DNA from: Caldimicrobium sp964595655
Lineage (GTDB): Bacteria; Desulfobacterota; Thermodesulfobacteria; Thermodesulfobacteriales; Thermodesulfobacteriaceae
NCBI GenBank assembly: GCA_964595655.1
Contig: CAZQQV010000082.1
Span: forward strand, 1 to 5,397
DNA: 5,397 nucleotides
Direction of reading: 5' to 3'
The translations under genes were made by a program, and so were the position numbers. Each line of letters starts with the position of its first letter. Within the stretch, counting starts at the first letter, position 1. The notes under the pieces are model-generated. The model had not been told where the DNA came from. It saw only the letters and a list, made by a program, of their open reading frames with translations, and did not search any database. This document shows, piece after piece, positions 5,345 to 5,397 of the stretch.

Positions 5345-5397
5345 TGCCGAGGGCGGGAGTCGAACCCGCACGGGGTTATCCCCCAGTGGATTTTGAG
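5345..5397 (-). tRNA. tRNA-Leu (anticodon CAA), 3' part, cut by window edge
   Basis: Read on the minus strand from the window edge: anticodon loop CTCAAAA (anticodon CAA, reading UUG), stem 3' side TCCAC, a long variable arm with GGGG...CCCC pairing as in class II tRNAs, a T arm GCGGG-TTCGACT-CCCGC, the acceptor strand CCTCGGC, and discriminator A at 5345. The next bases are CTC, so CCA is not encoded and must be added by a nucleotidyltransferase. The 5' half, including the D arm, is outside the window. The long variable arm and the A discriminator both fit leucine. The 3' end lies 6 bp from the brkB-family stop codon, so any terminator must fall inside that gene. Confidence 0.95.

Overview
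The window is AT-rich bacterial chromosome. It holds five full-length protein genes, one partial tRNA gene and one non-coding or decayed stretch of about 460 bp. The DNA is probably from a thermophilic, diderm bacterium, because the proteins are rich in Lys, Glu and Ile, one gene encodes a lipobox lipoprotein, promoters are of the bacterial -35/-10 type, and the tRNA 3' CCA is not encoded. The mix of genes would fit something like the Thermodesulfobacteria, but this is an impression and not a proven assignment.

Layout. Riboflavin synthase (ribE) is on the minus strand at 27-686. Between it and 1150 lie a broken-looking small reading frame (721-908, minus), three tandem 15-bp repeats (926-970), an 11-bp stem hairpin (994-1023) and the yjbQ promoter. 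A YjbQ/UPF0047 gene (1151-1537) and a six-TPR lipoprotein gene (1544-2308) form a tight plus-strand pair. leuA (2305-3945, minus) runs into the lipoprotein gene tail to tail, with the two stop codons overlapping. A 256-bp divergent region carries the leuA promoter and the start signals of a YihY/BrkB-family membrane protein gene (4202-5338, plus). That gene ends 6 bp from the 3' end of a tRNA-Leu(CAA) gene on the minus strand, which is cut by the window edge.

The genes are mostly housekeeping and do not form one pathway: flavin synthesis (ribE), a possible thiamine-related protein (yjbQ), leucine synthesis (leuA), an envelope TPR lipoprotein and an integral membrane protein. The most interesting regulatory pattern is that ribE, yjbQ and brkB lack a Shine-Dalgarno sequence and have a -10 box so near the ATG that their mRNAs should be leaderless or nearly so. 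The second gene of the plus-strand pair and leuA (which uses TTG) have clear ribosome binding sites. The most unusual DNA is the ribE-yjbQ gap, which looks like a mobile-element or small-gene relic.
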